From an uncultured Oscillospiraceae bacterium (GTDB taxonomy: Bacteria > Bacillota > Clostridia > Oscillospirales > Oscillospiraceae), in contig CAJUOA010000032.1 of NCBI GenBank assembly GCA_910587785.1, forward strand, positions 1-28,617: a stretch of 28,617 nucleotides of DNA. Direction: 5' to 3'. The notes under the pieces are model-generated. The model saw nothing but the letters and a program-made list of their open reading frames with translations. It did not search any database and was not told the DNA's origin. The translations under genes and the position numbers were made by a program. Of the stretch, positions 1 to 7,146 are shown piece by piece. The stretch's first letter is position 1, and each line of letters begins with the position of its first letter.

Positions 1-48
1 CGACCACCGAGATCTACACTCTTTCCCTACACGACGCTCTTCCGATCT
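1..48 (+). other. Illumina P5/TruSeq adapter remnant (artefact)
   Basis: The first 48 bases match the known Illumina P5 / TruSeq universal adapter from its internal CGACCACCGAGATCTACAC segment through the terminal GCTCTTCCGATCT, and genomic sequence begins directly after it. This is untrimmed library sequence at a contig end, not host DNA. The adapter happens to be open in the frame of the following gene, so automatic gene callers may extend that gene into it. Confidence 0.97.
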
Positions 49-855
49 GGGGAGGTGTGCCGCCTGGCGGAAGCGCTCTGCTGGTTTGAGCGCCGCCCTC
101 TTCACGGAAAGCGGATCGTGGTCACCCGGCCAAAGCTGCGCGCCGGAACCCTCTCCGCACGGCTGAGGGCGCTGGGGGCGGAGGTCATTGAGTTCCCCTG
201 CATCGAGACTGTCCCCATCGACCCGTGTCCCGCCATGGATGCGGCGCTGGAGCGTATCGGGGACTACGAGTGGCTGGTGTTCACCAGTCCCGCCGGGGTG
301 GAGGCGTTTTGGGCCCGCCTGCGGCGCACGGGAAGGGACGCCCGGTGCCTGGGCGGCGTCCGGCTGGCGGTGACGGGGCCGGCTACGGCGGAGGCATTGG
401 AGAAATGCGGCCTCGTTCCCGACCTGATGCCCGGGACATACAGCGGCGCACAGCTTGGGGAGTCCCTGGCGAAGGGGACCGGGGGCCGGGTCCTGCTCCT
501 CCGTGCGGAGGAGGCGAGCCACGCGCTGACCGATGCCCTGGAGGCCGCGGGGGTCCCCTATGACGATGTGGCTGTCTACCGCACCCGGTACGGCAATCCC
601 CGCTCCCAGGCCCTGCGGGAGGCGCTGGAGGCCGGACGGATCGACTTTGTCACCTTCACCTCCGCCTCCACGGTCAAGGGCTTTGCCGCCGCCGTGGGGG
701 AGGACGCGGATTTCAGCCGGACCCTGGGCCTCTGCATCGGGGAGCAGACCGCCGCTGAGGCGGGACGGCGGGGCATCCCGGTGCGGGTGGCGGAGGAGGC
801 CACGATCGACAGATTGGTGGAGCTTGCGGAATGTGAGGGGGCAAAATGCGTTTAG
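49..855 (+). CDS. hemD: Uroporphyrinogen-III synthase (HemD), 3' part of a probable CobA-HemD fusion
   Basis: HemD cyclises hydroxymethylbilane to uroporphyrinogen III, the branch point to heme, siroheme and cobalamin; it is cytosolic. The HemD domain starts near GKRIVVTRPK and runs through SPAGVEAFW, the conserved 'FTSASTVKGF' segment and a C-terminal 'TIDRLVELAE'. The frame is open upstream of the HemD domain and reads GEVCRLAEALCWFERRPLHG. That resembles the linker joining a CobA/SumT uroporphyrinogen methyltransferase to HemD in clostridial fusion proteins, so the true gene probably starts off the contig. The GTG at 55 would be an internal codon of such a fusion, with no ribosome binding site visible because adapter replaces the upstream sequence. 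The stop overlaps the start of the next (broken) gene by 10 bases. HemD identity is firm; the fusion is inferred from the linker only. Confidence 0.9.
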   Translation, partial: GEVCRLAEALCWFERRPLHGKRIVVTRPKLRAGTLSARLRALGAEVIEFPCIETVPIDPCPAMDAALERIGDYEWLVFTSPAGVEAFWARLRRTGRDARCLGGVRLAVTGPATAEALEKCGLVPDLMPGTYSGAQLGESLAKGTGGRVLLLRAEEASHALTDALEAAGVPYDDVAVYRTRYGNPRSQALREALEAGRIDFVTFTSASTVKGFAAAVGEDADFSRTLGLCIGEQTAAEAGRRGIPVRVAEEATIDRLVELAECEGAKCV

Positions 856-1153
856 AGACGGAGCGGATAGTCATTCGGGACTTCCTGCCGGATGACGCGG
901 CAGATTTGCAGGAGATTTTCGGTGATGCTGAGACCATGAAAAACTGTGAGCCCGCCTATGACCTGGAGAAGACTACAAGATTTTTGCGGAGGCGATAGAC
1001 GGCGTGAAGTCCGTCGGCCTCATGAAGAAGCTGGGGATGCGTCTGGAGGGCGTCCAAAAACAGCAGACCAGGGACAACCTGGGCAATTGGGCAGACCTCT
1101 ATTTATACGGCATCCTGGAAAGTGAGCGGAAGAACAGCGGGGAGGGAACATGA
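846..1153 (+). pseudogene. Broken GNAT (RimJ/RimL-like) N-acetyltransferase
   Basis: An ATG at 846 opens a frame reading MRLETERIVIRDFLPDDA, a typical RimL-type GNAT amino terminus, which stops at 996-998 after 50 codons. In a different frame, from about 971 to the TGA at 1151-1153, the sequence reads DYKIFAEAIDGVKSVGLMKK and continues with KLGMRLEGVQKQQTRDNLGN and WADLYLYGILESE. This is the carboxyl terminus of the same family, including the LGM..EG motif that follows the acetyl-CoA site. The parts lie next to each other but lack the central beta-sheet and the Q/RxxGxG/A acetyl-CoA loop, so the gene has lost a large internal segment and is frameshifted. The 5' end overlaps the hemD stop and the 3' end overlaps the next start. 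An assembly error is possible but would not restore the missing core. Confidence 0.8.
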
Positions 1154-1698
1154 CAAGAACGATTCACTCAATGAGCGAACGGTACGCCCAGGCGTCCCTG
1201 GACCTGATCGAGAACGTCTTCACCGCCTGGAGGGACCCGGAGGAGGGGCGCGTTGTCCGGGCGCTGACAGAGGAGATTCGCAGTAAGAAATACTATATTC
1301 CAGAGTTGGAGCTGGTCATGGTGGGCGAGGCAGACCAGGTGATCGGTTACGTCATGTTCTCCCGCTTCCACCTGGAGGGGAAGTATGAGGACCGTCTGCT
1401 CCTGCTGACCCCTGTGGCGGTCCGGACCGACTTGCAGAGACAGCACATCTCCAAGGCGCTGATCGAGTACGGCTTCCGGCGGGCGAGGGAGCTGGGGTTC
1501 GAGGCGGTGATCGTGGAGGGCGACCCGAGAAACTACAACCCCAGGGGCTTTGAGACTTCCAGCCACCGCGGCATCGTGGCCGGTCCCAAGGTCGAATTGC
1601 CCTCTGAGGACTTCCTGATGGTCAAGGAGCTGGTCCCCGGTGCGCTGGAGCGTATCTCCGGAGTGGTGGACTACTCGTTCTACCAGACCCTGGCCTGA
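1150..1698 (+). CDS. GNAT family N-acetyltransferase
   Basis: Cytosolic acetyl-CoA-dependent acyltransferase of 182 residues, close to the YhbS/predicted acetyltransferase group; the substrate cannot be read from sequence. The core contains VIGYVMFSRF (beta4), LLLLTPVAVRTDLQRQHISK (beta4-alpha3 with a degenerate Q/RxxGxx acetyl-CoA loop in which the usual glycine is replaced) and the beta5 strand FEAVIVEGDPRNYNPRGFE. The ATG at 1150 lies in GGAGGGAACATG, where GGAGGG forms a short-spaced Shine-Dalgarno, and it overlaps the stop of the broken GNAT by ATGA. It sits in a small cassette between two heme genes. The family call is good; the function is unknown. Confidence 0.82.
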   Translation: MTRTIHSMSERYAQASLDLIENVFTAWRDPEEGRVVRALTEEIRSKKYYIPELELVMVGEADQVIGYVMFSRFHLEGKYEDRLLLLTPVAVRTDLQRQHISKALIEYGFRRARELGFEAVIVEGDPRNYNPRGFETSSHRGIVAGPKVELPSEDFLMVKELVPGALERISGVVDYSFYQTLA

Positions 1699-1703
1699 GC
1701 GTG

Positions 1704-2150
1704 ATGAAAAACTACCGGATCGCCTTTGAACCCTGGGGACTGCTGCTGTTCCTGCTGACGATGGTCCCCAATCTGATCTGGTCCGCCGTTCCCGCGCTCA
1801 ACGACGTTCTGCGTGGAGCGTCCTCCACAGGGGCCTTGGACGCGGTCGCGTCCGTGTGTCAGGTCCTGTTCGCCGCGGCACTGTGCGTGGTGGTGAACCG
1901 GGAGCGCAGGTCCCTACGGCTGACGCCCCTCATCTGCAGCACCGTCTGCTGTAAGGCCCTCTATGCCGCCGGATGGTGCTTTTACTACCTGGGCTTCGCC
2001 GGTCCAGCCGTCATCCTGACGCTGACGGTGCCGCCCTGCCTCGCGTTCCTGTTTTTTGCCCTGGACCGGAGGAATTTCATCGCGGCGGTGCTGGTCGCGG
2101 TGTTCACCGTCTGCCACCTGATGCACAGTGTTTTCAACTTCTTGATCTAG
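1704..2150 (+). CDS. Conserved multi-pass membrane protein, unknown function
   Basis: Hydrophobic protein of about 148 residues with four to five predicted membrane segments: around PWGLLLFLLTMVPNLIW, AVASVCQVLFAAALCVVV, TVCCKALYAAGWCFYYLGF, AVILTLTVPPCLAFLFFAL and AVLVAVFTVCHLMHSVF. The start is uncertain: GTG at 1701 or ATG at 1704, only a few bases after the GNAT stop and without a clear Shine-Dalgarno, so translation is probably coupled to the upstream gene. Amino-terminal KNYRIAFEPWG resembles a small uncharacterised family seen in Firmicutes (from memory). No catalytic motif is visible. It appears co-transcribed with the GNAT gene before it and the HEAT-like gene after it. Confidence 0.75.
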   Translation: MKNYRIAFEPWGLLLFLLTMVPNLIWSAVPALNDVLRGASSTGALDAVASVCQVLFAAALCVVVNRERRSLRLTPLICSTVCCKALYAAGWCFYYLGFAGPAVILTLTVPPCLAFLFFALDRRNFIAAVLVAVFTVCHLMHSVFNFLI

Positions 2151-2160
2151 GAGGGTCAGA

Positions 2161-2607
2161 ATGGACATTTTTGCCATTTTGCAGAGCAAAAAGAACAAGG
2201 AGGCATACCAGCTCCTGCTCCTGCTGGAAAAGCAGTCAGAGGAATCTGCCGAGCTGTATCCCCTGTTCGAGGACTTTCTTGGTCTTTTGGGGAGCGAGAG
2301 CGCCTTTGTGCGGGTCCGGGGCTTTCGCCTCGCCTGCGCCCAGGCGAAGTGGGACACGGAGAACAAACTCGGCACGCATCTGGACCGCCTGCTCACAATG
2401 CTTGACGGAGAGAAGCCCACGGCGGTCCGGCAGTGTCTGGCCGCGCTGGGACCCGTCGTACGAACCAAGCCGGACCTTGCCGTCCGAATCAGGAGCAGTT
2501 TGGACAGCATGGAGCCGTCAAGATACGGCAGCAGCATGGCCCCGCTGATCGAAAAGGACCGGCTGGAGCTGAAAAAACTTGTGGAGCTGTCAGCTCCTGT
2601 CAACTGA
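2161..2607 (+). CDS. HEAT-like repeat protein (sometimes labelled 'SufBD protein')
   Basis: Soluble, almost entirely alpha-helical protein of 148 residues with the look of two or three HEAT/ARM-type helical pairs: FEDFLGLLGSESAFVRVRGF, then ACAQAKWDTENKLGTHLDRL, then LDGEKPTAVRQCLAALGPV. Similar proteins in Clostridia are often auto-named 'SufBD protein', but nothing here resembles the beta-helix of SufB/SufD, so that name should not be trusted. A good Shine-Dalgarno (TAGGAGGGTCAGA) precedes the ATG, 10 bases after the preceding stop. HEAT-like proteins usually act as protein-binding scaffolds; the partner here is unknown. It is the last gene of the cassette interrupting the heme genes. Confidence 0.75.
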   Translation: MDIFAILQSKKNKEAYQLLLLLEKQSEESAELYPLFEDFLGLLGSESAFVRVRGFRLACAQAKWDTENKLGTHLDRLLTMLDGEKPTAVRQCLAALGPVVRTKPDLAVRIRSSLDSMEPSRYGSSMAPLIEKDRLELKKLVELSAPVN

Positions 2608-2630
2608 CAAAATAAAAACGGAGGTACCCT

Positions 2631-3614
2631 ATGGAGCTTATCAACCGTCCCCGCCGCCTGCGGCGCAGCGACACTGTCCGCCGTCTCTGCCGGGAGACCC
2701 GGCTGAGCCCGGACGCCCTCATCTACCCCATCTTCGTGGACGAGGCCCTCACCGGCGTGCGGCCCATCGAGAGTCTGCCGGGACAGAACCACTACGGCCC
2801 GGACAGCGTCTGCGAGGCCGTGGAGGACTGCCTCGCCCACGGCGTCACCCACTGCATCCTCTTCGGCCTGCCCAAGGAAAAAGACGCCTGCGGCTCCTCC
2901 GCCTGGGCGGAGCGCGGCGTCATCCAGGAGGCCATCCGGGCCATCAAAGCGAAGTACCCGGACTTTTACGTCATCACCGATGTCTGCATGTGCGAGTACA
3001 CGGACCACGGCCACTGCGGCATTCTCCGCGGACACGACGTGGACAACGACGAGACCCTCACAGTCCTCGCCCGCACGGCCCTGAGCCACGCGGCTGCCGG
3101 GGCGGACATGGTAGCCCCGTCGGACATGATGGACGGCCGTGTGGCGGCCATCCGGGAGGTCCTGGACGGCGCGGGGTACCAGCACGTCCCCATTTTAGCC
3201 TACTCCGCCAAGTACGCCTCCGCCTTCTATGGCCCCTTCCGCGCCGCCGCCGGGTCCGCCCCCTCCTTTGGGGACCGTAAGAGCTATCAGATGGACCCCC
3301 ATAACCGGAAAGAGGCCCTGCTGGAGTGCGAGCTGGACATCGCCGAGGGCGCGGACCTCATCATGGTCAAACCTGCCCTGAGCTACCTGGACGTGATCCG
3401 GGAGTGCGCGGACCGGTTCGACCTGCCTCTTTGCGCCTACTCCGTCTCCGGGGAGTACGCCATGATCAAGTCCGCCTCCGCCGCCGGACTGGTGGACGAG
3501 CGCCGGATCATGTGCGAGACCGCTCTCTCTGTTTTCCGGGCCGGGGCCAACATGCTCATCACCTACTACGCCAAGGAGCTTGCGGACGCCATCCGGGCGG
3601 GGGAGATCGGGTGA
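2631..3614 (+). CDS. hemB: Delta-aminolevulinic acid dehydratase (porphobilinogen synthase)
   Basis: Condenses two 5-aminolevulinate molecules into porphobilinogen, the second common step of tetrapyrrole synthesis; cytosolic homo-oligomer. It is 327 residues, the usual family length. The Schiff-base lysines are visible at about K194 (YSAKYASAFYGPFR) and K247 (LIMVKPALSYLDVIR). The zinc-cysteine cluster is present as DVCMCEYTDHGHCG (C119, C121, C129), so this is a zinc-type enzyme. The start is fixed by ACGGAGGTACCCTATG. Functionally it belongs with the hemD gene at the left edge, but four reading frames of unrelated type lie between. The Nudix gene follows at once. hemL is not found downstream in this window. 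Confidence 0.97.
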   Translation: MELINRPRRLRRSDTVRRLCRETRLSPDALIYPIFVDEALTGVRPIESLPGQNHYGPDSVCEAVEDCLAHGVTHCILFGLPKEKDACGSSAWAERGVIQEAIRAIKAKYPDFYVITDVCMCEYTDHGHCGILRGHDVDNDETLTVLARTALSHAAAGADMVAPSDMMDGRVAAIREVLDGAGYQHVPILAYSAKYASAFYGPFRAAAGSAPSFGDRKSYQMDPHNRKEALLECELDIAEGADLIMVKPALSYLDVIRECADRFDLPLCAYSVSGEYAMIKSASAAGLVDERRIMCETALSVFRAGANMLITYYAKELADAIRAGEIG

Positions 3615-3615
3615 T

Positions 3616-4074
3616 ATGGGATATATCATGGACCTGCGGGCCTATGCAGGCCACCGGCCGCTGATCCAGGTGGGGGCCGCTGTCCTGGTAGAGGACGGGG
3701 AGGGAAGGCTCCTTTTGCAGAAAAGGACCGATGACCACCTCTGGAGTTTTTCCGCGGCGGGCTCGATGGAACCTGGGGAGTCGGCGGAAGAGACCGCCCG
3801 CCGGGAACTGCTGGAGGAGACCGGCCTCACCGCCTATTCCCTGGAACTGCTCGGAGTCTACTCCGGAAAAGAGGAGCACCATATCTACCCCAACGGCGAC
3901 GAGGTATACAACGTGGAGTTCTTTTTTTCCTGCCGGGACTGGTCCGGTGCGCTCAAGCGTCAGGAAGAGGAGGTGGAGGCGCTGCGGTTTTTCGCCCTGG
4001 ACGCGCTTCCGGACGGGCTTTCCAAGGGGCTTCAAAGGCGGCTGACCGATTGGCCTGCGAAGAAGAATGCCTGA
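3616..4074 (+). CDS. Nudix hydrolase
   Basis: Hydrolyses nucleoside diphosphates linked to another moiety, using divalent metal; the specific substrate is not evident. The complete Nudix box GX5EX7REUXEEXGU is present at residues 49-71 (from G-S-M-E-P-G-E through R-E-L-L-E-E-T-G-L). Length is 152 residues, typical of a single-domain Nudix protein. The start at 3616 is chosen because GGGGGAG at about 3599-3605, inside the end of hemB, gives good spacing; a longer frame from 3580 would overlap hemB. It follows the hemB stop by one base, so it is probably translated from the same transcript. A housekeeping or pyrophosphatase role is likely, but that is inference. Confidence 0.9.
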   Translation: MGYIMDLRAYAGHRPLIQVGAAVLVEDGEGRLLLQKRTDDHLWSFSAAGSMEPGESAEETARRELLEETGLTAYSLELLGVYSGKEEHHIYPNGDEVYNVEFFFSCRDWSGALKRQEEEVEALRFFALDALPDGLSKGLQRRLTDWPAKKNA

Positions 4075-4131
4075 CACGAAGTCTGTCCGCCGGAGTTTTT
4101 CTCAAAAATCCGGGAACAATTTCATCAGACC

Positions 4132-4148
4132 GCCGTCTAAGAGACGGC
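4132..4148. other. Perfect 7-bp hairpin between nudix and lipoprotein genes
   Basis: GCCGTCT at 4132-4138 and AGACGGC at 4142-4148 form a perfect inverted repeat with a 3-base loop, extendable by TCAG/CTGA with a bulge. There is no U-rich run after it on the plus strand, so it is not a clear intrinsic terminator. It could be a weak terminator, an mRNA-stabilising hairpin or an attenuator in the lipoprotein leader. Confidence 0.4.
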
Positions 4149-4188
4149 CTGATCAAACGGGTCAAAGAAAAACTTCGGAGGTATCATC

Positions 4189-4689
4189 ATGAAAAAAATC
4201 TTATCCGCAATCCTCGCCATGTCCCTGGTGCTCCTTCTTGCGGCCTGCGGCAGCAAGGGAGGGGAGGGGACCGGCAATGACGGCACCAAAAGCGTGGACC
4301 TGAACCAGTACTATGAGGACTTCATGGCCTCCCTGGGGGCGGACAACACCCCGGCCATGATGGATGTTGAAGCGGAAGCGCTGGACTCCCTCTATCAGGG
4401 GCTGAGCGCGTACAAGACGGCGCAGTCTGTCGTCAAGGTCGCGGCCATCAACTCGGTGGCCTTTGAGTTCGCTCTGGTGGAGCTGGAGAACGAGAGCGAC
4501 GCCCAGGCAGTGGCGGACATCTTCCAGGCCCGCGTCGACTACCAGGTAAACGGCGGCGCGTTCTATCCCCAGACCACCGCTGACTGGGAGAACGCCCAGA
4601 TTATCACCCACGGCAATGTGGTGGCGCTGATTGTCGCCGGTACGGAGCAGGCCCGGGCGGTAGAGGCGTTTGAGAAGCTGTTTGCCTAA
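4189..4689 (+). CDS. DUF4358-type lipoprotein
   Basis: Membrane-anchored, surface-exposed protein of 166 residues. The amino terminus is a lipoprotein signal: MKK, a hydrophobic run ILSAILAMSLVLLL, then the lipobox LAAC with the acylated cysteine at about residue 20, followed by a glycine/serine/lysine linker. The mature part (VDLNQYYEDFMASLG, YKTAQSVVKVAAINSVAFEF, then a repeat-like ESDAQAVADIFQARVDYQV) matches the DUF4358 pattern, a family of unknown role common in Clostridia, often near cell-envelope acyltransferase genes. The start is supported by TTCGGAGGTATCATCATG. It stands just upstream of an MBOAT acyltransferase, which fits that association, so an envelope role is plausible but inferred. 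Confidence 0.85.
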   Translation: MKKILSAILAMSLVLLLAACGSKGGEGTGNDGTKSVDLNQYYEDFMASLGADNTPAMMDVEAEALDSLYQGLSAYKTAQSVVKVAAINSVAFEFALVELENESDAQAVADIFQARVDYQVNGGAFYPQTTADWENAQIITHGNVVALIVAGTEQARAVEAFEKLFA

Positions 4690-4697
4690 AGCTTGCA

Positions 4698-4720
4698 GGG
4701 CCGCCGTCTGCGGCGGGCCC
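4698..4720 (+). other. GC-rich hairpin after the lipoprotein gene
   Basis: GGGCC-GCCG at 4698-4706 pairs with CGGC-G-GGCCC at 4711-4720 around a TCTG loop, giving a 9-bp stem with one bulged base. It follows the lipoprotein stop by 8 bases. There is no T-run behind it, so termination would be partial at best; the downstream MBOAT gene may be read through from this transcript. Confidence 0.45.
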
Positions 4721-4776
4721 CTATGGATAGAACCCTTGACAAGGGAAAAACCTTAACAGAAAAAGGAGCGGAGTCT

Positions 4777-6162
4777 ATGGTATTTTCCAGTTTGCCCTTT
4801 CTATTTTTCTATCTGCCGGTGGTACTGGCAATCTATAGACTCTCGCCCCTGTTCCTGCGGAATTTCTTTCTCTTACTTGCCAGTCTCTTTTTCTACGGCT
4901 GGGGGGAGCCGGTGTACATCCTCATCATGGTTCTCTCCATCGCCGTGGACTACACCCACGGGCGTCTTGTGGAGCGCTGGCGGGAGAACGACAGACTGGC
5001 CCGGCGGGCGGTAGCATCATCGGTCATCTGCAATCTGGGCATCCTGATCTTCTTTAAGTACTGGGATTTCATCGCTGTCAATGTAAATGCCTTGACAGGG
5101 CTTTCCATCCCGGTGCTGGGACTGCCCCTGCCCATCGGCATCAGCTTTTACACCTTCCAGACCATGAGCTATACGATCGACGTCTACCGCCGGGACGCCC
5201 CGGTGCAGAAAAACGTGGTCACCTTCGGCGCCTATGTCACCCTCTTTCCCCAGCTCATCGCGGGCCCCATCATCCGCTACAAATCCGTGGCGGAACAGCT
5301 GGAGGGCAGGCGGGAGGACCTGGAGAAATTCGCCGCCGGGGTCCAGCGCTTCACCGTGGGCATGGCAAAGAAGGTCCTGCTGGCCAACGCTATTGGCCAG
5401 CTCTGGGACCGGACCCTTGCGAGTAAGGAGCTGACCTTCGCCGGCGCGTGGCTGGGCGTCGCGGCCTACGCGTTCCAGATCTATTTCGATTTCTCCGGCT
5501 ACAGCGACATGGCCATCGGCCTAGGGAAGATGTTCGGCTTCGACTTCCTGGAGAACTTCAACTACCCCTATATTTCCCGCTCGGTGGTAGAGTTTTGGAA
5601 GCGCTGGCACATCTCCCTGACCACCTGGTTCCGGGAGTACGTCTATTTCCCCCTTGGGGGAAACCGCGTGTCCCGGGCCAAGTGGGTGCGCAACATCCTG
5701 ATCGTGTGGCTCCTCACCGGCATCTGGCACGGGGCGGGGTGGAACTTCCTGCTCTGGGGGCTCTACTACGCGGCGTGGATGCTGTTGGAGCGGCTGTGGC
5801 TGGGAAAGGTCCTGGAGAAGCTGCCGTCCGCCCTGACCCACGTCTACACCATGGCCGTGGTCCTCACCGGCTGGGCCCTCTTCGCGGTGGAGGACATGGG
5901 ACAGCTGGGAGGATACTTCCGGGCCCTCTTTGGCGGCGCACCGGCTGTCAATGCGGGGGACCTGTACCAGCTTCGCAGCTACCTCCCCATGCTGGTGATC
6001 CTCACAATTGGCTCCACGCCGCTGATGAAGCGGCTCTGGGAGCGGCTGGGGGAGCGGACGCGGTCCGTCCTCACGCCGGTGCTGGTGCTGGGGGCGCTGG
6101 TGCTCTGCACCGCGTCTCTGGTGGACGCGAGTTACAATCCGTTTTTGTATTTTCGCTTCTAA
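4777..6162 (+). CDS. AlgI/DltB-like MBOAT family O-acyltransferase
   Basis: Polytopic membrane protein of 461 residues that moves acyl groups, usually acetyl, onto a cell-surface polysaccharide. The family start MVFSSLPFLFFYLPVVL places the initiator at 4777, after AAAGGAGCGGAGTCT; the longer frame from 4693 lacks a ribosome binding site and covers the upstream hairpin. The MBOAT signature EFWKRWHISLTTWFREYVYF, followed by PLGGNR, and the catalytic region GIWHGAGWNFLLWG (active histidine about H318, second conserved histidine about H278) are intact. About ten membrane segments are expected. In many bacteria AlgI is followed by an SGNH/DHHW (AlgJ/AlgX-like) partner; here the next gene is convergent cutC, so the partner is elsewhere or missing. 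The acceptor polymer is unknown. Confidence 0.93.
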   Translation: MVFSSLPFLFFYLPVVLAIYRLSPLFLRNFFLLLASLFFYGWGEPVYILIMVLSIAVDYTHGRLVERWRENDRLARRAVASSVICNLGILIFFKYWDFIAVNVNALTGLSIPVLGLPLPIGISFYTFQTMSYTIDVYRRDAPVQKNVVTFGAYVTLFPQLIAGPIIRYKSVAEQLEGRREDLEKFAAGVQRFTVGMAKKVLLANAIGQLWDRTLASKELTFAGAWLGVAAYAFQIYFDFSGYSDMAIGLGKMFGFDFLENFNYPYISRSVVEFWKRWHISLTTWFREYVYFPLGGNRVSRAKWVRNILIVWLLTGIWHGAGWNFLLWGLYYAAWMLLERLWLGKVLEKLPSALTHVYTMAVVLTGWALFAVEDMGQLGGYFRALFGGAPAVNAGDLYQLRSYLPMLVILTIGSTPLMKRLWERLGERTRSVLTPVLVLGALVLCTASLVDASYNPFLYFRF

Positions 6163-6167
6163 AAAAT

Positions 6168-6201
6168 AAAGCGCTTCGTGCCCAAGGACACGGAGCGCTT
6201 T
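6168..6201. terminator. Bidirectional intrinsic terminator between MBOAT gene and cutC
   Basis: AAAGCGCTTCGTG (6168-6180) pairs with CACGGAGCGCTTT (6189-6201) over 13 positions with one G-U, loop of 8 bases. It is followed by GTTTCATCT on the plus strand and by a T-run (TATTTTTT) on the minus strand, so it can end both convergent transcripts. Confidence 0.85.
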
Positions 6202-6219
6202 GTTTCATCTGATGGGTGC

Positions 6220-6975
6220 TTACCGATCCTCCAACCGGCCCACCATACCGCCGATATAGTCGCTGTCAATGACCCGGAAGCGGTCCTCGGGGGGATAGAG
6301 CGCGCCGCCATAGTAGATGGCGCGGTTGTTCATGACGGAGGTGTCGCTCTGGTCCTTGTGTGCGGCCAGGTGGATCTGACTGCACCCGGTCTCGGCGATG
6401 ATGCGGTCCATGTTCCGGGCGGTGATGCCCGCGCCAGGGAGGATCTGGATACGGCCATTGGCATACTCGATCATCTCCTTGACGGTCTGGGTGCCAAAGG
6501 AGACGTCCGGCTCCTGACCGCTGGTGAGCACCCGGGTAATGCCGATGGAGATGAGGTCGTCCAGGACGGCTTTCCAGTCGGGGACCACGTCGATGGCCCG
6601 GTGGAAGACGGTCTCTTTCCCGGCGTCCTGGGCAAGCTTGGCGAGGGTCTTGGTGCGCTCCAGGTCCAGCGTCCCGTCCTGGTGGAGGAAGCCGAAGACC
6701 AAGCCGTCACTGCCGTTGGCCAGGAGCTGTTTGGCGTCCTCAATGGCGGTGGCAAACTCGGCGTCCGTGTAGCAGAAGCCGCCCTCCCGGGGGCGGACCA
6801 TGGTCATGATCTTCATGCCGGTCTCCCGCTTTGCGACGATGAGCTCTCCCACCGTAGGGGTGAGGCCGCCGTGGAACAGGTCGCTGTTGAGCTCCACCCG
6901 TCCGGCCCCGGCCTTGTGGGCCTGGATCACGTCGTCCGCGCTGCCGCAGCAGACCTCCAAAATAATGTTCTTCAT
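6220..6975 (-). CDS. cutC: CutC family protein (copper homeostasis-type TIM barrel)
   Basis: CutC proteins are cytosolic TIM-barrel proteins historically linked to copper tolerance; the biochemical reaction is not settled. The 251-residue product starts MKNIILEVCCGSADD and has the family blocks RVELNSDLFHGGLTPTVG, MTMVRPREGGFCYTD, GFLHQDGTLDLERT, VFHRAIDVV, RVLTSGQEPD and ILPGAGITARNM. The start at 6975 follows GAAAGAGGAAAACG; an open extension upstream (to 7089) crosses the promoter and is not coding. It has its own near-perfect promoter at 7028-7056 and ends at a bidirectional terminator, so it is a single-gene transcript. Confidence 0.95.
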   Translation of the reverse strand: MKNIILEVCCGSADDVIQAHKAGAGRVELNSDLFHGGLTPTVGELIVAKRETGMKIMTMVRPREGGFCYTDAEFATAIEDAKQLLANGSDGLVFGFLHQDGTLDLERTKTLAKLAQDAGKETVFHRAIDVVPDWKAVLDDLISIGITRVLTSGQEPDVSFGTQTVKEMIEYANGRIQILPGAGITARNMDRIIAETGCSQIHLAAHKDQSDTSVMNNRAIYYGGALYPPEDRFRVIDSDYIGGMVGRLEDR

Positions 6976-7027
6976 ACGTTTTCCTCTTTCTTCTCGATTG
7001 CCATGTTTGATAAATCTTGGCAAAATT

Positions 7028-7056
7028 ATTATAATCTGTTTGCGGAGGACTGTCAA
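7028..7056 (-). promoter_or_regulatory. Perfect sigma-70-type promoter of cutC
   Basis: On the minus strand TTGACA (7051-7056) and TATAAT (7028-7033) are separated by exactly 17 bases. Both hexamers match consensus perfectly; the start of transcription would be near 7021, about 45 bases before the cutC ATG. Confidence 0.88.
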
Positions 7057-7146
7057 CCGCAATTTCGGGGAGTATTTGAAAAGCGTCATGGGAACGATCT
7101 GAGGAAAACTTTTTGGTCGTGTACCGTCTCTGGACCACTTTGCCTG

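Noticed and set aside
2583..2597. GGAGCT/AGCTCC hairpin overlapping the end of the HEAT-like gene as a terminator before hemB.
   Set aside because: Only 6 bp with no T-run after it (AAATAAAAA follows), and hemB has no separate promoter that I can see.
2161..2607. Role of the 148-residue protein in iron-sulfur assembly ('SufBD').
   Set aside because: No SufB/SufD-like beta-helix or motif; the sequence is helical and HEAT-like, and no other suf gene is near.
4736..4741. TTGACA upstream of the MBOAT gene as a promoter.
   Set aside because: No -10 hexamer lies 15-19 bases downstream; the position reads GAAAAA.
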